The notes: generated by a model from the letters alone, not told the origin. Shown: positions 21,670 through 32,165, counted from the stretch's first letter. The stretch is 64,000 bases of DNA from Erinaceus europaeus (GCF_950295315.1 NC_080180.1:65319092-65383091), one strand, 5' to 3'. A program made the numbers and translations.

Positions 21670-22921
21670 GTGGAAAATTTTTCTTTTTTTTTATTTAAGA
21701 AAGGATTAATTAACAAAACCATAAGATAGGAGGGGGTACAACTCCACACAATTCCCACCACCCAATCTCCATAACCCACCCCCTCCCCTGATAGCTTTCC
21801 CACTCTCTATCCCTCTGGGAGTATGGACCCAGGGTCACTGTGGGATGCAGAAGGTAGAAGGTCTGGCTGCTGTAATTGCTTCCCCGCTGAACATGGGCGT
21901 TGACTGGTTGGTCCATACTCCCAGTCTGCCTCTCTCTTTCCCTAGTAGGGTGGGTCTCTGGGGAAGCTGAGCTCCAGGACACATTGGTAGGGTCTTCAAT
22001 CCAGGGAAGCCTGGCCAGCATCCTGGTGGCATCTGGAACTGCAGACTCTAGTGTAATTCTGCTTTCAGGTATATCTTTTGCAGTAGTTTATGGATACGTG
22101 TGAACATAAGCTCTCTCTCACAGAAACTGGTGTATATCTAGGTTATGGGACTTTGTTAGAAAGTGAACCACCTGAGATGAAATTAGAGCGTACTATAAAA
22201 GGAAAGGTCTCACCCGAGTAATGAAGCTGAAGGGTTGTCATTCCACACGTGAAGTCTCTGGACACAGTCTGAAGTGAAGCATGTTGAGGTGGCAATTGTT
22301 GCGTTGGTTAGGTTGTGATCGGCGGATGTAATATTATTTGGTATAGATTGGGAGAGGCATACGGGAAAGTGGGCCCTATCCAAGGGTTCCAGGACTGGGG
22401 GAAGTAGGGGCTCTATAGTGGAGATGTGAGGTTCCTGCTGTCTTAGGGTTCAAAAAGACAATGGATAGTTAATGTTATCATCACATTATTTGGTAATTGG
22501 GTTAACTTTGAAAAGTCCTTTTGTTATGGTTTGCTGTACAGTACCCAGTATCTTGTATATAGCTGTGCTATTGGATGCTTCTAATCTACTTGGTCTAGGC
22601 TTTTGAGAGAGTCCGCATATCAAATACACAGCCTATATATTAAAAAGATTCAGTTTGTGTTTTGAGAAACTTTGAGACATACAATTGATTTTCCCCCTCT
22701 CATATTAATTAGCTACTGATTTATGTGTCTACATTTTGCTAGGAGTGTACATAAACACCATTCCCACCACCAAAAGACGTGACCCATCCCTCCCACCCAC
22801 TCCCACCCCCCACTGGCCCAGGAAGCTGCATGTCTACCCCTCACCACTGGGTTTTTACTTTGGTGCCCTACTTACAATTTGATCAGGTCCTGCTTTTAGT
22901 TTCCCTTTCAGATCTTCTTAC

Positions 22922-24060
22922 TCAACTTCTGTTGATGAGTAGGATCATCCCATACTCATCTTTATCTTTCTGACTTAGTTCACTTAACATAATTCCCTCT
23001 AGCTCTGTCCAAGATGGGTCAGAGAAGGTGGGTTCATTGTTCTTGATAGCTGCATAGTATTCCATTGTGTATATATACCACAGCTTTCTCAGCCACTCAT
23101 CTGTTGTTGGGCACCTGGGTTGCTTCCAGGTTTTAGCTATTATGAATTGTGTTGCTATGAACATAGGAGTACACACCTCTTTTTGGTTGGGTGTTATGGA
23201 GTCCTTGGGGTATAACCCCAGGAGAGGAATTACTGGATCATATGGAAGGTCCATGTCTAGCCTTCTGAGAGTTTTCCAGACTGCTCTCCACAGAGGCTGT
23301 ACCAATTTACATTCCCACCAGCAATGTAAAAGGGTTCCTGTATCCCCACATCCTTTCCAGCATTTGTTGCTGCTGTCCTTTTTGATGTATGCCATTCTTA
23401 CAGGAGTGAGGTGGTATCTTAGCGTTGTCTTAATTTGCGTTTCTCTGACAATCAGTGACCTAGATAGTTTTTCATATGTTTGTTAGCCTTTTGGATCTCC
23501 TCTGAGGTGAATGTTTTGTTCATATCCTCTGCCCATTTTTGGATGGGGTAATTTGCTTTTTTGGTGCTAAGTTTGCTGAGCTCTTTATATATTTTGGTGA
23601 TTAGTTTCTTGTCTGATGTCTGGCATGTGAAGATCTTCTCCCATTCTGTGAGGGGTCTCTCTGTTTGTTTAATAGTTTCTTTGGATGTGCAGAAGCTTTT
23701 CAATTTGATGTAGTCCCATTGGTTTGTTTCTGCTTTAGTCTTCCTTGCAATTGGGTTTGATTCATCAAAGATGTCCTTGAGGTGTATGTGGGTAAGTGTT
23801 TTACCAATGTTTTCCTCTAAGTATTTGATTGTTTCTGGTCTGACATCTAGGTCTTTGATCCATTTGGAGTTGATTTTTGTTTCTGGTGAGATAAAGTGGT
23901 TCAATTTCATTCTTCTGCATGTTTCAACCCAGTTTTCCCAGCACCATTTATTGAAGAGAGCCTCCTTTTTCCACTTAATCCTTTGGGCCCCCTTATCAAA
24001 GATTAGATGCCCATAGGTTTTGTGATTTATTTCTGGGTTTTCAATTCTGTTCCACTGGTC
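22922..24060 (-). pseudogene. L1 ORF2 C-terminal remnant
   Basis: The ORF2-frame translation starts at the junction with DQWNRIE, runs through [10 protein letters not shown] and the [10 protein letters not shown] segment, and ends after the Cys/His-rich [18 protein letters not shown] block, [19 protein letters not shown] and [12 protein letters not shown]. That is only the last third of ORF2; endonuclease and reverse transcriptase catalytic regions are absent. The two longest open parts (23910-23452 and 23395-22922) are in different frames, so a frameshift lies between 23395 and 23452. No ATG is placed to translate it. Confidence 0.93.
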
Positions 24061-24064
24061 TTGT

Positions 24065-24979
24065 TTATAAGAGGTCTTTTAGAACCTCTTTCAGGGCCAA
24101 TTTGGTGATGGTTGCCTCCTTTAACTGTTGTTTATCTAAGAAGGTTTTGATCCCTCCATCTAGTTTGAATGAAAGTCTAGCAGGATATATTATCCTTGGT
24201 TGAAACCCTTTTTTATTCAGGGCTCCATAGATATCTTGCCATTCCCTTCTGGCTTTTAGAGTTTGAGTGGAGAAGTCTGCAGATAATCTTATGGGTTTTC
24301 CCCTGTGTGTGACTTTTTGTTTCTCTCTTGCAGACTTTAGGATCCTTTCTTTATCCTTACTTCTTCTCATTGTGACTATGATGTGTCTTGGTGTCTTCAG
24401 GTCTGGGTTGATTCTGTTTGGTACTCTCTGGGCCTCTTGAACCTTGATATTCTTTCTGTTATTCAGGTCTGGGAAGTTTTCTTGTATTATTTCCTCTAGA
24501 ATGTTTGCTTCCCCTTCCTCTCTTTCTTCCTCTGGCAGGCCAATTATATGAATGTTACTTTTTTTGAGATCATCCCATATGTCTCTGTTGTTGTTTTCAG
24601 TGTCTCTCAATCTCTTTTTAAGCTCTTTCAACTCTTTCTTTGTTTTCTCTAACTCATCCTCTGTCTGACTAATTCTGTTTTCTGCTTCTGTTAGTCTGCT
24701 TTCCCTTGCCTCAGCTTCTTTCTTCATTACAGCTATTTCAGCTTTCAGTTCTCTAATTGCCTCAAGATAATCAGTATTTTCCTTGGGGGTCTCAACTGTT
24801 GTTTCCCTAATACTGCCATTCCTTTCCTCCAATGTTGTTTTCATTTCTGTGATTAATAAGTTTATTATTGCTTGCATACTTTTCTTATCTATGGTTACTT
24901 CTGGCTGATTTGTAGTTTCTTCTGGGCTCTTGTCTTCATTCATTGGAGTAGCAGTTTTATTTGTTTTTGATCTACCCAT
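24065..24979 (-). CDS. L1 ORF1 protein, intact (304 aa)
   Basis: The L1 RNA-binding nucleic-acid chaperone that coats L1 RNA as a trimer in cytoplasmic particles. The frame is uninterrupted from ATG (MGRSKTNKT...) to TAA. Residues 1-70 form a polar, probably disordered N-terminus. Residues about 72-135 are a strongly charged coiled coil (runs such as LTEAENRISQTEDELEKTKK). The RRM-like domain starts near 141 with NIHIIGLPEEE and includes RHIIV (198-202). The C-terminal domain (about 236-304) has ARREW (243-247) and YPARLSF (265-271). The length is slightly shorter than human ORF1p. The upstream context 'caaaagaatgg' follows an A-rich 5' UTR. The downstream ORF2 start is missing: five bases after the stop the sequence jumps to the ORF2 C-terminal region. 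This is a transposon gene, not a host gene; expression is unknown. Confidence 0.95.
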   Translation of the reverse strand: MGRSKTNKTATPMNEDKSPEETTNQPEVTIDKKSMQAIINLLITEMKTTLEERNGSIRETTVETPKENTDYLEAIRELKAEIAVMKKEAEARESRLTEAENRISQTEDELEKTKKELKELKKRLRDTENNNRDIWDDLKKSNIHIIGLPEEEREEGEANILEEIIQENFPDLNNRKNIKVQEAQRVPNRINPDLKTPRHIIVTMRRSKDKERILKSAREKQKVTHRGKPIRLSADFSTQTLKARREWQDIYGALNKKGFQPRIIYPARLSFKLDGGIKTFLDKQQLKEATITKLALKEVLKDLL

Positions 24980-25649
24980 TCTTTTGATTTATGTTTATTT
25001 TCTTTTTTTTATGCTCTGTTGTTCCTCAGTTGTTGTGTCTTGAGTACAAGTAACACTGTACTAAATACCTTTATGACAACTGCACTCATCAACCTCCGGA
25101 ATTACAGTAGCAACTGAAGTAAGTATTGAAGTAGTTTAATTGTTACCAGTTAGCCAAACCATTTCTCCAGTCCATGAGAAAATAGTATCCAAATCCCAGT
25201 GAAGAAAGAGAAAAGAAAGAGAGGATAGCAAGAATAGACAATTATGCAAATCTACTATCCACTGTATATTCTAGAGGTAACAAGAGGGGAAAGGGAACTA
25301 GAGCAGAGATACACACATAGAGAGTCCACTCTGAGTCAGATTACTTCCCCAAAATAATTCACAAATTTAGAAAGGCAAAGAAGAAGATAGAAGTGTATGA
25401 CAAGATTTAAAAAAAGAGAGAGAGAGAGAGAGACAAGAGAGAGAAAAGGGAGAAGATAAGGAAAAGAGTTGTAATTAAAGAGAAGTGCAAGGAAATTCCC
25501 AAATGTGTACCAGTGAATTCAAAAAAGCACCCTGTTTGGTGGTGTGGGTTATCCTGCTAGGAGCTGGTCCCCAGGGACTGATTATGGGGGGTGGGGGGGA
25601 AGGAGGTATGCTTGAAAATTAAAAGGAAGAAAAAAGAATTTTTTTCCCT
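24980..25649 (-). other. L1-A 5' UTR, non-monomer part
   Basis: Between the innermost monomer and the ORF1 start. It contains purine-rich tracts (25410-25460 on plus), a G-run near 25590 and an A/T-rich lead into the ORF1 ATG. No ORF. By position it is the L1 leader. Confidence 0.75.
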
Positions 25650-25815
25650 ACTCTAATTCTTAACCCAAATTAAGTTGTAGTCACCTCCTTGGTGTCTAAG
25701 GACCCCTTATTGGCTGGCCTGCTAAAGGCAGAAAATCCTACTGTTTCCAGGGGATGTGTTCAGAGCTCAGCGGCTAGCAGCTTCTCAGTCCGCCATCTTC
25801 CGGGAACCCCCCCCC
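25650..25815 (-). promoter_or_regulatory. L1 5' UTR promoter monomer 3 (innermost)
   Basis: On minus it begins with a G-run and 'ggaagatggcggactgagaa', then 'gctgctagc'-like and 'ctgccttt' blocks, ending 'ttaagaattagagtag'. The AAGATGGCGG element is the YY1-type motif found at the start of L1 5' UTRs in other mammals. It shares all blocks with the monomers at 26113 and 26282. Confidence 0.85.
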
Positions 25816-26112
25816 AGACTTTTTTAAAGGATTACTCGAAAATGAAAACTAGCTCCATGTCCTTTGATCCAATGAGAGCTATACTTAAGAAGTCTTTGAA
25901 TACACCCTCAGGGTCGCGGTGGTCCCTGGAGACTCCCAAGAGAAAGCCCCCAAGCTCAGTGCTCCCTCCGGGTCCTCTGCCGGCCGCCCAGCAGCGCTCT
26001 GCAACTGGCAGAGGAGCCGCCTTCCTGGGCGGAGGACAATGCCCGGCGCACCCGCCTTGCCCGCCGCCGCCTAGGAAGTCTGGAGCAGCCCGCCCGCTAG
26101 TCCGTGCCACCT
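25816..26112 (-). other. GC- and CpG-rich insert between L1 monomers
   Basis: About 300 bp, GC-rich over 25900-26110 with many CpGs ('ccggccgcccagcagcgc', 'cccgccgccgcc'), unlike the flanking monomers. The monomer pair at 26113-26451 joins directly without it. It could be a normal module of a longer 5' UTR, a captured CpG-island piece, or the upstream flank of an ancestral copy. A 92-codon minus frame crosses it, with no domain seen. Confidence 0.7.
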
Positions 26113-26281
26113 TTACTCTAATTCTTAACCCAAATTAAATTATAGTCACCTCTGTGGTGTCACCACTAGGACCCCTTATTGACTGGCCTGCTAAAGGCAG
26201 AAAATCCTACCGTTTCCAGAAGATGTGATCAGAGCACACGCTGCTAGCAGCTTCTCAGTCCGCCATCTTCCTGGAACTCTC
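26113..26281 (-). promoter_or_regulatory. L1 5' UTR promoter monomer 2
   Basis: Same order of blocks as monomer 3: AAGATGGCGGACTGAGAAGC near 26270, GATCACATCTTCTGG, GCAGGCCAGTCAATAAGG, TTAAGAATTAGAG. The spacing from the AAGATGG of monomer 1 is 168 bp. Confidence 0.88.
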
Positions 26282-26451
26282 TACTCTAATTCTTAACCCA
26301 AATTAAGTTATAGTAACCTCCTTGGTGTCACCGCTAGGACCTCTTATTGACTGGCCTACTAAAGGCAGAAAATCCTATCGTTTCCAGAAGATGTGATCAG
26401 AGCTCAAGCCACTAGCAGCTTCTCAGTCCGCCATCTTCCCTGATCTCCTGA
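26282..26451 (-). promoter_or_regulatory. L1 5' UTR promoter monomer 1 (outermost)
   Basis: Starts at the TSD: 'tcaggagatcagggaagatg' then GCGGACTGAG on minus. Near-identical to monomer 2. The TSD abuts its first base, so this is the true 5' end of the inserted copy. Confidence 0.9.
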
Positions 26452-26699
26452 GTGGAAAATTTTTCTTCGAAGGGGACTAGAAAAAGGAGAGAGATCCGAT
26501 CATTAGATGTTAATTTATTTGAAACCATGCTTTAATTTTAATGATAGTTGTTTTTGTTTTTCCTGGTTCACCTTTATGTCTTTATGTCTATGAATTTCTG
26601 GATTCCCCAGTAGGACTGTGGAGTGTGCTGTGTCTCTACTTTGGGTGATTTCTAAATATAATATTTAAAGATGAAAATTTTAAATACTGATCTTGTTTT

Positions 26700-26905
26700 C
26701 CTTAATTTTTTTCTTCTCTCTTTTTTATTATTATTAGAGACAGAAGTTGAGAGAGGAGGGGGAGATACAGAGGGAAAGAGACAGAGAGACACCTGCTTCT
26801 CCACTTGTGAAGCTTTCCCCCTGCAGGTGAGGACCTGGAGCTTGAACCTGGGTCCTTGTACTCTGTAATATGAGTGTTTAATCAGATGTGCCACCACCTA
26901 GCCCC
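26700..26905 (-). mobile_element. S2 SINE
   Basis: Antisense: T/A-rich tail, 'gagacagaagttgagagagg' body, 'gaagctttccccctgcagg', B box on minus ('cttgaacctgggtcc') and head 'gtgccaccacctagcccc'. Confidence 0.92.
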
Positions 26906-28792
26906 ATTTTTTTTTTCCTCTAAGAAACAATTTGTTTTTGGAAGCAGTCTTTTGTCTCGCTTGGGCATAACTCTTAATCAGTTTCCACCCTCATCCTACA
27001 GTGTGAGAACAGAGTGACAGAGATCCTGGGAACCCAAAAGCCTAAGCACTTGTTCTCTGCCCCAGTTCTAAAAGTGTGTACAAAACCTGAACTGGACTAT
27101 TGATGTAACTTTTGGATTCAAAAAGAGCGTTGATAGCATTTTCAAACTCATTTCTTCTGTGTAGCGCATGGAAACACACCCTTGATTTTGCAAAACTTTT
27201 GAGGAAGTACCTTATAAATAGGTTTTCTGGACCCCCCACCCCCATTTTTATTCCTTGTAAACAAACATTCAGAAGGCAAACCCCTGTGCTGGTTGTCTTT
27301 GATCAGGTGCTGGCAGTGGGGCCTTCAACAGCATCCCTAAGATTCCCTTGAGAGAATGTCAGCTTTGTACAGGAATCTATGCCTGTGTCCAGCTCTCGTG
27401 CATAGAGTCTTCTCGGCTCCTAACACGTATTTATTCCCTAGTTGTGGGGACCTGAGACCTGAACTGTGTCCCCCACAGTACATAGTTTGCCACAATAGCT
27501 CTTTAAAATCTGGGATGACCAGCGGCCAGTTATAAACTTTTTTTAGGGTAATGAAAACATGCACATGGACAGACACACAGGTCAGTTGGGCGTGATGCCA
27601 TGTGCAGGTACAAGCTTAGCTCCTTCATGGACTAAGGTTCCCACCTCCTTGCTCCTTTGTAAGCCACACCTACTATTACTATCTATTACTATTTCCTCTG
27701 GTGTTCTTGCCTTTTATTTCCTCTAGCTAAGAGAAACAAAGGTCCTATCTTCCTCCTCAGGTGTTCTTCAAATTCTCTTCCCTCTCAGTGATGAAACCAA
27801 AACCAAAGGATCCCAGTCAGGAAAGTTCTATGTCTCAGTCCCTGTAGAGTGTGTTACATGTTATGTTTTTGTATATGTATATCTTTTCTTAAAAACATAT
27901 ATATATACCTTGATAGCAACTTCCAGAAATAGGTCCACCTAAGTATACCTATACAGTAGCTGGTAGGAAGCTGGATAGAAACTTTTATAAATATCTTATA
28001 GTCTGGCAATTATATCATCAAAGTCTTCTTTCTTTTTTAAATCTACTTTTCTCTGGTGTGGTACTAATTTTAAAAAGTAAATTTTCTGGGCGACCTGGAT
28101 ATTCTAAGGAAATGACTTGTGAATCAGGTCCAAGTGTTAATCCCAGATTTAATAATTCTAATTAATTTAACCTTGGCAATAGCAGCTATAAACTGAAAAG
28201 CAAGGGATTACTGGGTGGCTTATCTGAGAGTAAAACAAATCCATTATTTGAACAAAATATCTTTAATATTGTTGCCTGAAACCTAGGAAAGCTTTGAAGC
28301 ATGTTGATATAAAAATCACTCTCAAAAGCTATTTAATTCCCTGTGATACTGAAACTCAGTTTAAAAGGGAAAAAAAAAAGTCCTCAAACTTTAAATACTT
28401 GGAGATTAATTCCGTTGTCTTTAAGCACAAATCCAACCATTCTAGTGTTTGAATAGCTAGTGAAGTAGAATACTTATGCAAACCTGCAGCTTTCCTTTGT
28501 CAAGGAAAAGTATGCTGATTCGGTTTGGACACTTTTTTTTACTCACTGTAAAAGCTTGAATTAAGTAGTGAAATGGCTTTACATTCAAATAAAAGTAAAA
28601 TGCAGAGAAGTGTGTGGTAGAGAAGCTATAAATAAACTCATTAACCCTATGATTTTTATGTTGATAGGATTTTGTATTAGAATGCAATGTTTCTATTTTG
28701 ACTTCACATTTAATAGTAGCAATAAACATTTAAAATTGATAAGTATAAAACCAAGTCACTTGCATGCATGTATATATATATGCCTTTAGAGT
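26906..28792. other. Unassigned DNA (about 1.9 kb)
   Basis: No recognised repeat, gene or RNA; small (AT)n near 27895. Confidence 0.5.
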
Positions 28793-29048
28793 TATTGCTG
28801 GGGCTCAGTGCCTGCACTATAAATGCACCACTCCTGGTGGACATTTTTTTTTAATTGGATAGGACTGAGAGAAATTGAGGAAGGAGAGGGAGATAAAGAG
28901 GGAGAGAGAAAGACACCTGCAGACCTGCTTCACTGCTTGTGAAGTGGGACCCCCACATGTGGAAGACAGACTCCTACTGGGATCCTTGAGCCTGACCTTG
29001 AGCTTGGTACTATGTGCACTTAACCAGGTGTGCCACAGTCCGGCCTCA
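28793..29048 (-). mobile_element. S1-like SINE, extended form
   Basis: 'attgctggggctcagtgcct' (extended 3' module), 'ggataggactgagagaaatt', 'cacctgcagacctgcttcac', diverged B-box area and head 'cacttaaccaggtgtgcc'. The middle is mutated ('gggacccccacatgtgg'). Confidence 0.85.
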
Positions 29049-29309
29049 CCAGTGTATTTATTTTTGCTGATTGAACAAGTTCTTTAGGTCTTGTGGATAT
29101 AAGCACAGTGCTAATGAGTCTGAACTTCTATTCTGACACATAGTGTCATTTTGATATTGTCATAGTTGCTTGTGATATTATATTAGTATAACCAGAAGTT
29201 CACAAGAAGGAGCCAGATGTCGGAAAGTTACATATTTGTCTTGTGAATTAATGATAGTTTATAAGCAGCCACAAGTCTTATATACATCCCAAACTACTTT
29301 AAAAAACTG

Positions 29310-30998
29310 CTTTGAATTCTACAGAAAAAGAACTAATAACCAAAATACATAAAGAATTCAGTAAACTGAGCACCAAAAAACAAAAATCAATCAAACAAAC
29401 AAACAACTAAATTTGACATTGTGATGAAGAATGGACAGAAGCTACTGAGAAGAGATCCAAAAAGTCATCAGACACATGGGAAGGTTCTCATAGTCATTGA
29501 TTGTCAGAGAAATGGAAATAAAGACAACAGTGAGATGTTACTTTACACCTGTGAGAATGTCATACATTAGAAGGCACAGTAACAACAATTGTTGAACAGG
29601 ACTTGGGTGAAAAGAGGCACATGTTGTATGGATGTAAATTGGTCCTATCCTTATAGGAAACAGTTTGAAGTCTTTTCAGAGCACTAGAAATGGACCTATT
29701 GTATGACTCAGCAAATTCTTCCTTGAGGATTTACCCAGATGGAAAAAAGAAATCTATCAGAAGATATCTATGTACACCTATGTTCATAGCAGTGTAATTT
29801 CCAAAAGTCAATGTTGGCACTCACATGGAGTGGCTCCAACCAGGGGGTGAGTCTCCGACCCTTCCTTGCCAGTTCTAGGACCTCATGACTCAGAAAGAGG
29901 CATCGGGGAATATTCTGGTACAAACATTCATTTATTGGGAGAAGAGTACAGGTTTTTACAGAGAGTTAAACAAAGAACATTTTTCACATATGTCAGAAAT
30001 TACAGGCTTCTTAAAGGTCAGCTTGCCCCTATGGTAGGGGGCTGGTATGACAAGAATTGATGAGATACATAAAATTCAAGACAATTAGTTTCCATGATGC
30101 AGGCAGGTTAATTATCCAAAGGTATTTGAGAGAAGCATAGGGGTTAAACCAGTAAGGTGAGGTAGAGAAAGAAAAACAAAACTTGATGTAAATCACAGAT
30201 ATCAAGGAGCACAAGGAAGTAGGAGTTGGGGTCTTACTGCCTGGTATGATAGAGTGTGTTCTCCTTTGTGATCAAAAGGTGAAGTGGATGTGTGAGCTTT
30301 GAGTGACTGTCATGAACTTTGAGTGAACCCTCAAGCAGGCAGCCATGTGGCCTGACAGCAGGAGGAACTAAGTGTGAGAGGCCTGTAGGCTTTCTGTGAG
30401 CTTGAGAGACTGACAAGGAGAAACTGAGTCTGCGAGACTTTTCCCTCTTGGCTCATCTCTATAAGGAGAGACGCTAACAAGTGGGGGATCTTTCCAGACT
30501 TCCATTCAAATATGGGGAGAGCTCCCCTAAGCTCTACCAAGCTGTCACATAGTCCCACAAGTCAAAACTTGGAAGCAACCCAAATGTCTAACAACAGTTG
30601 AGTAGCACAAAAATAAATAAATAAATAAATTAATTAATTAATCAATTCATTAATGTGGGGGGGATAGAATGCTACTCAGATATTAAAAATGATAATGGCC
30701 AGTCTTTTGCCTCCTCTTGGATGTAACTTGAGACATCATGTTAAATGAGATAAGCCAAAGAGAAGGGCAAATACCAAAAATTCTCACTCATAGGCAGGAC
30801 TTAAGAAATCGGGACAAGGAGAGGGAGCACAAATGAAGCATGGGCTAGGCATGGTGTATTTCAGCAAAGTAAAGGAGTCTAGGGTGTGAAGGTAGGGAAG
30901 GGTGCAGAAAACCTGGGGTCCTGGTTCATAATGATATCAAATGACCTCGGTTGTGGGTCGGAGTGCTCTGCAGAGAACTTTCACAGAGAGATAAGAAA
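29310..30998 (+). mobile_element. Old L1-B 3' end, split by a solo LTR
   Basis: 29310-29811 is decayed ORF2 C-terminal sequence (WTEATEKRSKKSSDTW-like, 'attgtcagagaaatggaaat', 'gatgtaaattggtcct', 'agaaatggacctattg'). It resumes at 30566 with 'aacttggaagcaaccc', passes an AAAT/TTAA-rich expansion (30607-30645) and the EYYSAVKN-equivalent region, and ends in the L1-B 3' UTR ('cagcaaagtaaaggagtct'). Multiple stops and frameshifts; much more diverged than the copy at 49217. Confidence 0.85.
29812..30559 (-). mobile_element. Solo LTR of an endogenous retrovirus (748 bp)
   Basis: Starts TGTTGGCAC and ends CCCACA on plus, that is TG...CA on either strand. It sits between 6-bp duplications AGTCAA (29806-29811 and 30560-30565) inside an L1 ORF2 that is otherwise continuous. 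On minus an AATAAA (plus 'attcatttattggg', about 29930) lies roughly 120 bp from the end, as expected for R/U5, giving the orientation. A 6-bp TSD fits class II (ERVK-like) elements. No internal viral genes remain, so it formed by LTR-LTR recombination. Confidence 0.9.
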
Positions 30999-31008
30999 TT
31001 GTTTTCTT

Positions 31009-31302
31009 GGAGTGGGGCGGTAGTGGAGCAGGTTAAGCGCACATGGCACAAAGCACAAGGACCAGTGTGAGGATCCTGGTTGGAGCCCCCAGCTCTCTAC
31101 CTGCAGGGGAGTCGCTTCACAGGCGGTGAAGCAGGTCTGCAGGTGTCTGTCTTTCTCTCCCCCTCTCTGTCTTCCCCTCCTTTCTCCATTTGTCTCTGTC
31201 CTGTCCAACAAATGACATCAATAACAACAATGATAATAACTACAGCAGCAATAAAAAGACAAGGGCAGCAAAAGGGAAAATAAATAAATAAATATAAAAA
31301 AT
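31009..31302 (+). mobile_element. S1 SINE
   Basis: 'ggagtggggcggtagtggag', 'gcaggttaagcgcacatgg', B box 'ctggttggagccccc' (C to G change in the TTCGA core), S1 body and AAATAAATA tail. It lies at the 3' edge of the old L1-B; flanks 'agaaattgtttt' and 'agaaactatttt' are a likely aged TSD. Confidence 0.92.
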
Positions 31303-32165
31303 TTTTGAAAAGAAACTATTTTTATACATGAATAACTGTGCTGTAAAACACTAACAACTCTGGTAAAAATGATAAAAAGATAAATAACTGGTTTGGGGCT
31401 AGAGAAACAGCTGACTGTGCAGAAGGTGTGCCTTGCATGTGCGTGCTATGACCATAGCAGAGGGCCTCCAGGTCTGTGGCATTCTGCTTTCCTTTGTCAA
31501 CCCCAGTGTACAAGCACACAGAGACGTAAATAGAGCCTTACCAAGAGTAAAGTGGAGGAAACCGGGGTGCAAATGGCTTATTGAACACACCTACTTTTGC
31601 ATCCTACTGAAGTACCTGCTAAAAGTTGTGGTGACTTTTTCTAGACAGAAAATATAAAAATGAGCAAAGCAAGAGGACAAAAATGACATTTAAGCTGTGA
31701 ATTGTAGAGGATGCAGAGTAAAGTGAATGGTAACTGAATTACAGATCAGAAAAGGGTTCAATCCTAAGATTCTAAATAGTAAATAAAATCAAAAACTCAT
31801 GTGATTTTTAACTTAAATTCCTCATGTTCTTAAGAATCCTGAATCAAGTTATATCTGGAAGCATGAACTCAATGGAGTATTACTAAAATAACATAAGTGG
31901 ATTTTTTTTAAAGCAAGTAATTTCTCTAGCTTTTTTTTCACACCCCAGGTAGGCAAGAACTCATCTTCCTCCAATGTAGCACAAAGCTGCAAAGGGGAAG
32001 TTCCTTTCTCTGGCCTAAAACAGAATTAATGACTTAGCCTCTGTTTATCTTAAAGTCACCTATGCAAGTCTGAGGACTGACTTATTGAGAAATTTTCCTA
32101 GATGTATTCTTTTTCTAAATCATTCCCTTTAAGTACATAAACTTTATTATTAAGAAACATTTCTG
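31303..32165. other. Unassigned DNA
   Basis: 31390-31560 ('gggctagagaaacagctg') could be a decayed tRNA-like SINE; otherwise nothing. Confidence 0.4.

Larger units (their letters stand above)
21686..26451 (-). mobile_element. Full-length-ended L1-A with ORF2 mostly deleted
   Basis: Identical 16-bp duplications 'gtggaaaatttttctt' lie at 21670-21685 and 26452-26467. Between them on minus run promoter monomers (26451-25650), the rest of the 5' UTR (to 24980), an intact ORF1 (24979-24065), the ORF2 3' part (24060-22922), an approximately 1.2 kb 3' UTR and a poly(A) (21694-21686). The exact TSD proves a single L1-type insertion of about 4.77 kb. Compared with the copy at 45699-49061 it lacks most of ORF2 and exactly 104 nt of 3' UTR. 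Without endonuclease or most of the reverse transcriptase it cannot have moved alone. An intact ORF1 and a perfect TSD suggest recent insertion. Confidence 0.95.

Noticed and set aside
23067..23486. 139-codon plus-strand ORF
   Set aside because: Antisense shadow of L1 ORF2.
25832..26110. 92-codon minus ORF in the L1 5' UTR as an ORF0-like gene
   Set aside because: Crosses a GC-rich block of uncertain origin; no motif or splice donor evidence to support an ORF0.
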